From NCBI RefSeq assembly GCF_004193775.1, contig NC_041021.1:5652001-5716000 (forward strand): a stretch of DNA of 64,000 nt. The letters are read 5' to 3'. Positions 55,014 to 64,000 of the stretch are shown piece by piece. Source of the DNA: Glycine soja. Its lineage: Eukaryota > Streptophyta > Magnoliopsida > Fabales > Fabaceae. Position 1 is the stretch's first letter; each line of letters begins with the position of its first letter. Made by a program: the position numbers and the translations under genes. The notes under the pieces are model-generated. The model was not told the origin of the DNA, ran no database searches, and saw only the letters and a list, made by a program, of their open reading frames with translations.

Positions 55014-56122
55014 ATGGTGGAACCATCAAAGAAGCGCAAAGGTTCTTCGAGTAGAAGCCAACGACACTCCGAGGCTCAGGATACTCCAATTCCTTCCTCC
55101 ATTTCCTCATCCTCATTGTTCTCATCAGAAGAACAACATATACGGTACACAAAACTCTTCTCCTCTCATTCTATCATTGACCCTAAATTCATAGATATGG
55201 ATTTCTTTTCTGATGAGAGTTTCGAATGCATTCAAGCATTTCAGAACTCAAATCTCATTCCCTTTATGTCTTTAAAACTGCCTGTGTATTCTAAATTGGT
55301 AAAATCTTTTTATTCTAACCTTGAAATTCAAGAAATTACCTTGATTTTTTAGGTCTATGGGATAAAGATGGTCATTGACCAATCCCTCTTCTATGATTTG
55401 ACCCAATTGTCTAGCGAAGGTGTACCATTTGAAGGTACACTGGATGATGATTGGAAATTTGATTTTTCTATGCATGATGCCCGCCGGTTGGTTTGCACCA
55501 ACCAAGCGGATATGATCGAAAGACTGCTTGCCAGTTCATTGGCTCTTGAAAGTCGCATTCTTCACTATCTAATTGTTCGTATCCTACTCCCTAGATCTTC
55601 AAACCTTGCACAGGTTTCTGAAGAAGATCTAATAGTCATGTAGGCCTTTCATATCGGCCGACAAATTGATTGGGCACTCTAGTCTGGTATCGCATGCATA
55701 AGGCATTGCAGTTAAATGCTCCTTTACCCTATCCACACTTAGTTACTTTGTTCCTTCAACATTTTAACATTCCTCTTGATTCTGAACCATATGTTCCAAT
55801 CAAGAGATCTTTCTTGATCGGTGCTGCTATGGTTGTGTCCTTTGGTTACCACAAAGAGTGTGATGGCTCTTGGGTAAAAAAGGGTGCTCAACCAAATGAT
55901 GATGAAGAACACTTACCGGTTGAAAGGGACTCTTCTCTCCTTCAGAATATTTTGGACAGGTTTGATGGACTTCAAACCTATGTTGGTGAAAGGTTTGACT
56001 CCTTGGAACGTCAAGTGGACACATGATTCGAGGAGATGAACTCAAGGATTGCAAAGGTTGAAGAAGATGTCACCATCATTTGCGACTGCCTTGATTTACC
56101 TCCACCACCACCATCAGTTTAG
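55014..56122 (+). pseudogene. Putative plant transposon-protein ORF, broken (element D)
   Basis: The ATG at 55014 opens a basic, serine-rich N-terminus (SKKRKGSSSRSQRHSE). Three pieces in shifting frames follow: to 55352, about 55350-55643 (FEGTLDDDWKFDFSMHDARR), and about 55670-56026 (PHLVTLFLQHFNIPLDSEPY). A short helical tail ends in a proline run at 56122. This layout matches the abundant legume family annotated as putative plant transposon protein (Transposase_32 type, from memory). No catalytic motif is known to me. It replaces pol in this element. Breaks: TAG near 55350, TAG near 55641 plus a frameshift, TGA near 56025. Confidence 0.65.
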
Positions 56123-57271
56123 ACATTACTATTATTATTAGTATTTTGATTTCTAGCCGTCAAGATTCAAGATTCAAGAATAATCAAGTTTCAAGAATCA
56201 AGATTCAAGAACAATCAAGATCAAGATTCAAGACTCAAGATTCAAGAATCAAGAGAAGACTCAATCAAGATAAGTACTAAAAAAATTTTCAAAACATTGA
56301 GCAGCACAAGAATTTTTCACAAAACCTTTTACCAAATAGTTTTACTCTCTGGTAATTGATTACCAGAAGGTAGTAATCGATTACCAGTAGCCAGCATTGT
56401 TTTCAAAACTGATTTACAAAGCTGTAATCAATTACCATGAGCATTTAATCGATTACCAATGTTTTAAAACGTTAGATTTCAAATTTCAAGAGTCACAACT
56501 AGTAATAAAACATTTTCAAATCATTTTAAACTTGTGTAACCGATTACACAATACTTGTAATCGATTACCAGAGTTTCTAAACATTTTGATTTTCAAATTT
56601 AAACATGAAGAGTCACATCTGTTGATGTGTAATCGATTACTAGTGACTGATTTCAAAAAATAAATTACCAAAAGTCACAATTCTTAAAGTAACTTGTTTC
56701 TGAAGAATTTTTCAAAAGAGTCAACTTTTTAAGTGACTAGTTTTCAAAAAGAGTTACAACTTTTAAAAGGTGACTAGTTTTAAAGAAATTGCCAAGAGTC
56801 ACAAACTTTAACTTGAGTCATCAAATGATTATAAATATGTGACCATGGCATGAATTTTCATAACTATTCACATAACTTTCTTATTCATTTCTCAACATCT
56901 TTCTAAGAGTTTTTGTTCAAAACTTAACTTATTCAAGAAAAGTTAATTGTTCAAAAACTTGTGCTACTCTTCTTTTTCATTCACTTCTTTCTCTTGCCAA
57001 AAGCTTCAAAGGACTAACCGCCTGAGAATTCTTTTGTTTCTTCCCTTCTCCCTCTTGACAAAAGATTTCAAAGGACTAACCGCCTAAGATATATTTTGTT
57101 TCTTACAAAAGATTTCAAAGGACTAACCGCTTGAGATATCTTTTTCTCTTTCCCTTTATACAAAAGATTTCAAAGGACTAACTGCCTGAGATATCTTTTG
57201 TATCCCCCTCACATAGAATTCAAGGGACTAACCGCCTAAGAATTCTTTGTCCTAACACATTGGAGGGTACA

Positions 57272-58122
57272 TGATGCAATCCTACCCCCCAAGGGTATTG
57301 GATAGAAGACTCCAAGAGGCTTGGGCTAGAGCTACTAAAGAAGGCCCTAGGGTTCTCATGAACCTTTAGGTAGATTTTTGAGCCCATGGGTCAAGGTTGG
57401 ATCCATTCTTCTTTGTAAATGTTAGAATTGGTTTTTCCTTCTTTTGGGCCTTGTATTTTGGTCATTCTAGTAGTATAGGGTTTTAGCCTTGTATTTCAGG
57501 GCATTTTGAGTAGTCTTTGTAATAGGGACTTTTTTTTATATTTTCATGTATTTTGGCATGGGGGTGAGCTTAGCTATTATAGGGGGTGTGTGTAGCTAAG
57601 CTTTAGCTTCTTTAGGAATCTTCTCAAGGAAGCTTCTCAAGGAGGTGAGCTTAGTTATTAGAGGGGTGTGTGTAGCTAAGCTCTAGCTTCTCAAGGAAGT
57701 TTTCTCAAAGAAGCTTCTCAAGGAAGTTTTTTCAAGAAAGCTTCTCAAGGAAGCTACCTAGTCTGTAAATAGAAGCATGTGTAACACTTGTTGTAACTTT
57801 GATGAATGAGAGTCTTGTGAGACACAACTCAAAGTTCAACTTCTCTCCCATTTTCTTCCTTCAATTTCGTGCTCCCCCCTCTCTCTTTCTCTCCCTCTTT
57901 CTTTTCCTCCATTGAAGCATCCTCTCCAAGCTTCTTATCCAAGGCTCATCTTGGTGGTGAAGCTCTTTCTTCCATGGCTTATTCCTTAATGGATGGCGCC
58001 TCCTCTCACCTCTTTTCCTACGTCTTCCGCTGCATCTCCATGGTGGAAAATCACCATTAAAGGACCCCATTGAAGCTCAAAGATCCAGCCTCCATAGAAG
58101 CTCCACAAGCAAGCTTCCATCA
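57272..58122 (+). mobile_element. Solo LTR, 851 bp, within element D 3' LTR
   Basis: TGATGCAATCC...CTTCCATCA, flanked by GTACA at 57267-57271 and 58123-58127. The uninterrupted site is seen in the 5' LTR at 52632-52637. It holds TATA-like and polyadenylation-like T/A-rich parts and a CAAGGAAGCTTCTC repeat (57620-57750). It falls exactly in a GGGTACA loop. Unrelated to the other LTRs here. Orientation is uncertain. Confidence 0.88.
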
Positions 58123-58127
58123 GTACA

Positions 58128-58270
58128 TTCTTTGTGGCACAAGTAGAGGGTACATCTACTTGGGTTGTTATACTGAGAACAAGAGATGGTACATCTCTTG
58201 TGGATCAGTTCAAGTGGAGGGTACATCCACTTGGTTGTTCAAAGAGAACAAGGGAGAGTACATCCCTTGT
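58128..58270 (+). repeat. GGGTACA-loop hairpin series, second copy
   Basis: Four perfect 8-bp hairpins: CAAGTAGA/TCTACTTG (58140-58162), ACAAGAGA/TCTCTTGT (58179-58201), CAAGTGGA/TCCACTTG (58211-58233), ACAAGGGA/TCCCTTGT (58248-58270). Mismatches of the 5' LTR copy are absent here. Confidence 0.88.
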
Positions 58271-58614
58271 GGATCTTTGGCTTGTAAAGGATTTTACAAG
58301 GTTGAAAGAAATCTCAAGAACCGTTGGTTGCTTGGGGACTGGATGTAGGCACGGGTTGTGGTCGAACCAGTATAAATCTTGTGTTTGTCTTCTTCTTCCC
58401 TACACTCTTTAATTTCCACTGTGTACTTTTAATTGCCGCTTTTACTTTTGATTAAGTTTCTGTTTTTGTTCTTTACTTTCTTAACTTAGTAGTAAAAGCC
58501 TAGTTGAATCTAGTAACTTTAAGAAGGATAAATTTTTAATTAGTCAAGATACATTAATAATTAATTCAACCCGCCCCCCTTAATTATTTCAAGGCCACTT
58601 GATCCAACACCAAC

Positions 58615-59218
58615 CGAACCCTCTACGGACCAAATGGGATGACTCATGGGCTCATTCATTTTAAAAAAATACAAAAATAAAATTCTAAAAAATATTTTAT
58701 CTCATGCGGGAGTATTTTTAATTGTTTTTCTTTTACGTGTTTTTAGAGAATTTCTCAACTTTTTATATTCTTTAGTATGCCATTAACATTTTTATTTCTA
58801 AATTACATTTGAATATATTTTAAATAAGTTATCAATAGTTAAAATAATTTTATATCACAATATGATGTATTTTTCATAAATAAAAGATAATTTATATTTA
58901 AACATATAATTTTTATTTAAATAAATTGATATTACTTAAAGAGAATTAGAATTTGTTTATATTTAAACATATAAATACTAAAATTGAATTTAAGCCAACT
59001 TATAATAATTCAAATCCAATTAAAAAAACTTATATCTTTATCGGTGTAAATTAACATGATATGTGTACTGTTAGCGTAAAAAATGTATACTTTCAATTAA
59101 TCATAACTCACCATTAAAATAATTATTTTAAGAGTATTCAAATTTATCATTTTATGAAAGACATGAATCCAATTTTTCTTATAGTAAATTAAATTTAAAT
59201 CCAATAGAGTAGAGTGTA
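58615..59218. other. AT-rich spacer
   Basis: No LTR, gene or repeat recognised beyond poly-A/T runs. Confidence 0.5.
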
Positions 59219-59640
59219 AATAATTGGGATTCTATACCTACGGCTGTTTGTCATTGAATCGCAGTGGTGTTGCAAACCCTGAAACCCCAACCCAAAATCT
59301 CCATAAACAGCAACAAGATTTCCATGGTCCACAATGAAAGCTCTGAGAACCCTATGAAGAAGCCCTAAGCTATTTTCCGTGTGTTCTTGTCCACACAATT
59401 GCAACCCCATCAGGAGGAGTCCTCCTCTGTCTTCGACAGTTCCCACTACGGCCTTGAGGGCGAGGCAAAGGTGTGTGGGACAAGAAGTATCGTGCCCAGG
59501 AAGAGCGGGTGGTGTTCAGAGAAAGGCCCTCATGAAGGCCCTTTTGGAAGTCACGATGGACGAGGATGGAGACGAAGAGGAGGAAGGGAAAGGAGTGGGC
59601 TTTGTGAAGGAACAGGACCAGTAGTCTGGGGGAGTGCTCT
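59219..59640 (+). pseudogene. Possible host gene fragment
   Basis: A GC-richer island between AT-rich flanks. Overlapping plus-strand frames (59379-59624 and 59381-59770) carry an acidic tail, with EVTMDEDGDEEEEGKG ending at TAG 59622. A possible ATG is at 59322 with an early stop. A frame change near 59475-59520 is needed to keep codon-like composition. I do not recognise the protein; it may be a decayed retrocopy. Confidence 0.3.
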
Positions 59641-59969
59641 GTGTTTCATTTTTTTTAACAGAGGTAATAGCTGCACATCTCCAACAATCAAACAACATAG
59701 TTATATTAAGACAATATTTTGGCAATATGGTGTTCTTTGCATCTTCAAAGGCATAGTTATATTATACTAAGTACTAATAGCAGTGTTGAATTTCAACTTT
59801 TTGAGGCAAATCTTAATATATCAATTAAATGAAAATAATTTTTGTTTTGGTTTACTGAAGCATTTATAAGATTTTAAAGTTCACTACAAGGATAGTTAAT
59901 GTTTCATTGATATGCTTAGGAGGATATCAATCCTGAATTGTAGGTCTTTCTATTTTCTTGCTATCAGAC
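59641..59969. other. AT-rich spacer
   Basis: No feature recognised. Confidence 0.45.
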
Positions 59970-61240
59970 ATTAATTTCATCCAGGTATAATGATTTTGTC
60001 ATTTAGATATGATGTTTTAATCATTGCTAATCGAACTACGATGTTTGACACTGGTTACAATGCAAGGCCAAGGGGTCGCGCAAGGTTTTGATGGTTGTTT
60101 GTCAGTTCCAGAAACAAAAACCGAAAGGATGGGTCAAAAAGGTCATCTCCTAGAGTTTTCTAACCCTAAACTCGCTCAAGCTAGCATCTAGCTTGCCTGG
60201 GCCAAGAAAAAGCTTCAGCCCTAAGCAAGCTACTCACCTGGGCGAGCTGATGACTTTAAGCCTAAGCAAGCAGCTCGCCTAGGCGAGCTTCCCCTGCACC
60301 AAATGACATTTTCCTATAAATAGCCATGCATGGGAAGGGTTTAAAGGGTCTAAAAACTAAAGAAAGGGAGGAAAAACGCAGAAAGGAGAAAGAGAAGAAG
60401 AAAAAATGAAAAGTCGAGGCACTGCTGAATTGAATCGCGGATCATTTCCTACATCATTTCTCTTGCTAGCCTTGTACCCTGTGCAACATTCCCTCAGTTT
60501 TTCTTAAGATTTTGATGTAATCGATGTACCCTTATAGGTCCTTTGTGATATTATGTGTGCATTTATCTTCTCCACTTATTGTTGGTAATTTCATTTTATT
60601 TGTAAGGCTAAGTTTTAATCGGTCACTAGTGTCATGAAATTAGGCTTTTTAGTGAGACTGGAAAGTAATAAACAAAACCAAATGAAAAAAATCAATTCAC
60701 AACCAAAGTTCTTTTAGTCAAATATCACTTAAGATCATTTCAAGGTCCAACGCCTTAACGATTCTCTTCATTTATTTTTCAAAAAATTAAAACATCGTTT
60801 CAAGGTCCAATGCCTTAACAACTTTTTGTTTGTATTTAAAATGAATCTTTTAAAAAAAACATAAACATTCTTATTAAAGAACTACGTATGTCTGATTTCC
60901 TCATTGCACTTGGGGATACGTAGGAGCAAGGACAACACCCTTGTCAATTTGAAAAAAGTAATAATAATAAGAAATGTAAAATAAATAATTTTGAAGTTAC
61001 GTTTTGCACTCTTGATTAAAGGTTGTTGTCCCTTATGATGGGTGCATGGGGTGTTAATACCTTCCCTATGCGTAAACAACTCCCGAACCTTTCTTTTCAA
61101 AATTCACAAACCTCTTTTGATTTTTCTAATGTTTTCCTTGAATAAATGTTGGTGGTGACTCCCACTCATTTTCTACTTAGGAGACGAACGTGCTTTTATC
61201 AATTTTCTTTCATTGTCCCATCGTAAGGTAGGTTGCGACA
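59970..61240 (+). repeat. 5' LTR of element F
   Basis: Diverged B-type LTR. The start is uncertain, but sequence near 60030-60060 aligns with the U3 start of B. The perfect 18-bp palindrome AGCTCGCCTAGGCGAGCT is at 60272-60289 and TATAAATA at 60315-60322. TCCAACG-loop hairpins (60725-60830) and a decayed TACGTA pair (60884-60927) follow. The end is GGTTGCGACA at 61240. Confidence 0.75.
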
Positions 61241-61242
61241 GA

Positions 61243-61260
61243 TGGCGACTCCACTGGGGA
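61243..61260 (+). other. Primer-binding site of element F
   Basis: TGGCGACTCCACTGGGGA, two bases after the LTR; same as in A, B and C. Confidence 0.85.
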
Positions 61261-62400
61261 CTCATTAGAGAGTTAAGTCATTTGATTGAGTGTGCAATTT
61301 TATCGTGACCATTTATTTATTTATTTTCCCTTTCTCTTTAATCCCTGCGTTGTGCTCATGTTCGTTAAAGTTTCATTCTGTTACCGTTCGTTTTGTAGTT
61401 TAGCTTCGAACTCGTTTTCTTTATTCATTGTTTCACTCATGTTTGTATATAACCTTTGCTATGTTATTAATTCTTGGTGTGTACTTTGTATCTATTACCT
61501 TTGTAGTTAGAAATAAATTATGCCATTGAATCCTAGGATAGACGACATGTGTTATAGTTCTTGTATCTGCCTGGGAATTTTCTGGTTGTTTTGCAGGTGG
61601 GGTTGGGTAATTCTTAGGTTGCTTCGTTCACACATGACACCCACACTTTTTGAACACATTTTGAGATATTGGGCCCTATACCCAGGTCTGTGTTAGCCAT
61701 AGGGAGTGGAGGTCGATCTATGGTCATGCTGGGTCCCTGACTCACTTGACAATAGTGAAGCCTCGTATAGAGTTTTCCTCTTTTGGTGATGCATTATTGC
61801 TGATAGTCCCTATTGCCATAATGTATTACCTAAGAGGATGATATCTCCAGAGGCCGGTAAGGTTACATGAAAATACCCTTGGGAGTTGTCACTAGATAGT
61901 GGACTTTTGGATCATTTCCATTAGGTTCCTGAATTAAGGACATGGAGCAAACTCACCATGTCTGGTTTCCTTAATCGCATCATGCATCTCTTCATGGCAT
62001 CATAATGGACATATTATTCCTGCATTTTTCATTTATCATATTCACGCATTGCATTTGCGTAAGTCATTGCATTGTCATACATATTCATTTAGCATGTTTT
62101 TGTTCAGCCAATTGCATACATTTTGTTATCATTGTTCGCATGTTATGCATAATCCTGCCGTATAGTTGCCCATGCCTTGCATTCCCTTCTTCATCGCCAA
62201 AAGTCACAATGAAGTGTGAAAGTTTACACCGCGTTTTTAGTTTCATGTGTTGGGTACCATGGTAATAGCTATAAACAAACCATGTTGGGGTTATACAATC
62301 CTTTCTCCTGAAAATGATTGAAATCACATGAACATGGTACCCAATGTATTGTTAACAAGAAAAGGTGGTCTTTCGGGCGTCTTGTGTCGGTTTGATAAAT
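61261..62400 (+). other. Leader of element F
   Basis: Non-coding leader, the inverse of element B's 40729-41932 (for example the GGGCCCTATACCCAGGTCTG block, 61672). No gene. Confidence 0.65.
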
Positions 62401-62790
62401 ACATATGTCATGCATATTGTGACTGTTGTTCCTACATGGCCAAATTTCCCACTAGCCCCTTTAAATCCCATGTACCAATATCCTCCCCAACAATATCAAT
62501 ACTCAGCCAATATCAGTCCTTCCCATTACTCACCACCCTTCCAACCAAGAATGCCCAATTATCCACAAAGGTCACCTCTAAATCGGCCACAAAATCCACC
62601 TGCTGCACATCCAAGACCAAACACCGCCCCTAATACCAGTCAAAACACCAACCAAGGAAGGAACTTTCCAGAAAAAGAAGCTTGTAGAATTCACCCCAAT
62701 TCCAATGCCATATGCTGACTTACTCAAGTATCTGGATGATAATGCAATTCCAATTCCAATGACTCGTTAGGATTTTCAGATTAATGCTAT
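62401..62790 (+). pseudogene. Gag fragment (element F)
   Basis: Only the proline/asparagine-rich linker of a B-type gag remains (YQYPPQQYQYSANISPSHYS, RPQNPPAAHPRPNTAPNTSQ region, 62465-62640), then a shifted frame with the PMPYADLLKYLDDNA part near 62700. The capsid-like domain and N-terminus are absent, and the zinc-binding segment is deleted (jump near 62750). Confidence 0.75.
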
Positions 62791-63048
62791 TACTGTAAAC
62801 AACAGTCACAATGTTAATAATATGGATGAATTTGATATTGTTGTCTCTCATTCTCTCACAATTACATCTTTGCTTATTTAACTTTCACTAGAATGTGAAT
62901 TTACGCCATTTGTTTTTTTGCTCAAGTGACTTGCGCTCCTGAGTTGATCTCCAAGTCCGCCAATTAGAAATTACACGTTCTACATGTTTGGTGGGCTGTC
63001 CTAAGCGATGAGTAAAGTTGAATAAACATTTGATTAACTGTGTTTCCA
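62791..63048 (+). other. Downstream remnant of element F and junction to element E
   Basis: 62791-62900 is the inverse of element B 21340-21470, and 62900-63000 the inverse of element C 32990-33090. From about 63030 the sequence belongs to copia element E. No gene. Confidence 0.6.
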
Positions 63049-63060
63049 AAAGGGGGAGAT
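63049..63060 (+). other. Polypurine tract of element E
   Basis: AAAGGGGGAGAT directly before TGTGAAAGCAATG. This is the PPT that element D has lost. Confidence 0.85.
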
Positions 63061-64000
63061 TGTGAAAGCAATGCCTTCCAAGGTTATTTTGATGATGCCA
63101 AAGAATCAAGAGTTAAGCAAAGTTTCAAGCAAAGATTCAAGAATCAAGTTTGAAGTTTCACGATTCAAGATTCAAGAATCAAGTTTCAAGAATCAAGAAT
63201 CAAGAATAATCAAGATCAAGATTCAAGACTCAAGATTCAAGAATCAAGAGAAGACTCAATCAAGATAAGTATTAAAAAGTTTTTCAAAACATTGAGTAGC
63301 ACAAGAAGTTTTTTACAAAATCATTACCAAAGAGTTTTACTCTCTGGTAATCGATTACCAGATTATAGTAATCGATTACTAGTGGTTTTAAAATGTTAAG
63401 ATTTTCAAAATTCAAAATGAAAAGTCACATCTGTTGATGTGTAATCGATTACTAGTGACTGTTTTCGAAAAATTCATTTCCAAAAGTCACATTTCTTCAA
63501 GTGACTTGTTTCTGAAGAATCTTTCAAAAGTCATATCTTTTTAAGTGATTAGTTTTAAAGGAATTGCCAAGAGTTACAAGTTTTGACTTGAGTCATCAAG
63601 AAACTATAAATATGTGACCTTGGCATGAAACATTTTAACAATCTCATTCAGATCTATCATCTCTTTCAACCATTCTATCTTTCAATCTATCTTTCAATAT
63701 CTTCTTTCATGTCTTTCATAACTTTCTTATTTCATCTTCTCTTCATCTTTCTAAAAGTTTTTGTTCAAAACTTTTTCTTCCAAGAAAAGTTCTTTGTTCA
63801 AAAACTTGTTCTATTCATCTTTTTCATTCTCTTCTCCCTTTGCCAAAAAGAATTCGCCAAGGACTAACCACCTGAATTCTTTTTGTGTCTCTCTTCTCCC
63901 TTTTCCAAAAGAACGAAGGACTAACCGCCTGAATTCATTTGTGTCTCCCTTCTCCCTTGTCAAAGAATTCAAAATGACACAGTATGAGAATTCTTTTGAT
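63061..64000 (+). repeat. 3' LTR of copia element E, cut by window end
   Basis: D-type LTR starting TGTGAAAGCAATGCCTTCC. U3 has AAGATTCAAGA repeats (63130-63260) and intact GTAATCGATTACC motifs (63347, 63369, 63441). TATAAATA is at 63605-63612. Two GGACTAACC(A/G)CC units near 63862 and 63917 follow before the window ends. The internal region of E is almost entirely missing. Confidence 0.88.

Larger units (their letters stand above)
51598..58609 (+). mobile_element. Element D: non-autonomous Ty1/copia-type retrotransposon
   Basis: Flanked by CCAAC at 51593-51597 and 58610-58614, a 5-bp duplication. Order: 5' LTR (51598-53119), PBS TGGTATCAAAGCAGG (initiator tRNA-Met type), gag with CCHC knuckle, a second broken ORF of plant-transposon-protein type, and a 3' LTR missing its first part and PPT. 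No protease, integrase or RT is visible. The 3' LTR is interrupted by an 851-bp solo LTR. Net length without that insert and its duplication is about 6.2 kb. Confidence 0.9.
56158..58609 (+). repeat. 3' LTR of element D (5'-truncated, interrupted)
   Basis: Homology to the 5' LTR starts inside the AAGATTCAAGA repeats. The first 60 or so bases of the LTR and the PPT are missing. U3 retains intact GTAATCGATTACC motifs (56371, 56560, 56631). TATA is at 56831. The LTR is split at 57271/58123 by the solo LTR, then ends GATCCAACA at 58609. Confidence 0.88.
59970..63030 (+). mobile_element. Element F: B-type gypsy remnant, plus strand
   Basis: LTR (about 59970-61240), tRNA-Arg-type PBS (61243-61260), leader and a shortened gag, all related to element B but in the opposite orientation. 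Truncated on the right where copia element E sequence begins. No pol. Left boundary approximate. Confidence 0.75.

Overview
This is plant nuclear DNA, almost certainly from a legume and most likely a Glycine (soybean-type) pericentromeric region; the genus is an inference from repeat character, not a database match. About 85% of the window is LTR retrotransposon, mostly nested. There is no intact host gene, no rRNA or tRNA gene, and nothing prokaryotic.

Layout. (1) 1-16162: element A, a minus-strand Ogre/Tat-type Ty3/gypsy element, with its 3' LTR cut by the window edge. It has an extra ORF1, gag, a protease with a G-patch, a candidate 182-nt intron, RT, two RNase H domains, integrase, and a PBS matching tRNA-Arg. 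Its frames are broken by several stops. (2) 16163-43195: element B, an older minus-strand relative. Its 3' LTR is interrupted by A, its 3' region by a solo copia LTR (17518-19066), and its 5' leader by element C. It keeps a damaged gag and no pol. (3) 23576-40723: element C, complete, with GGTAG target-site duplications and LTRs that differ at only about five positions. It is a chimera: A-like LTRs, 3' end and intact ORF1 joined to B-like leader, broken gag and 3' arrays, with no pol. It carries its own solo copia LTR (32082-32817). (4) 43196-51592: AT-rich, low-repeat DNA with one exon-like segment, two CACTA-like transposon ends and a foldback element. (5) 51598-58609: element D, a Ty1/copia-type element with CCAAC duplications, a gag with stops, a second broken ORF of the plant-transposon-protein type, and a 3' LTR interrupted by an 851-bp solo LTR. 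(6) 58615-59970: spacer with a possible gene fragment. (7) about 59970-63030: element F, a plus-strand B-type remnant. (8) 63030-64000: the end of a second copia element (E), with PPT and the start of its 3' LTR.

The most unusual signal is structural. Both superfamilies carry series of short hairpins whose loop is nearly constant while the stem changes in a compensated way. They occur in the copia LTR leader (loop GGGTACA, and another around GGACTAACCGCC), in the gypsy LTR leader (loop CGTTGGA), and in the gypsy 3' regions (24-bp, about 29-bp, about 59-bp and 100-bp arrays). This pattern argues that the fold, and not only the sequence, has been retained.

How the parts work together: an autonomous A-type element could supply Gag, protease, RT and integrase in trans to C-type derivatives that share its LTR, PBS and PPT. 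B, D, E and F look like decayed remains. All function statements are by domain recognition; no alignment or search was run.
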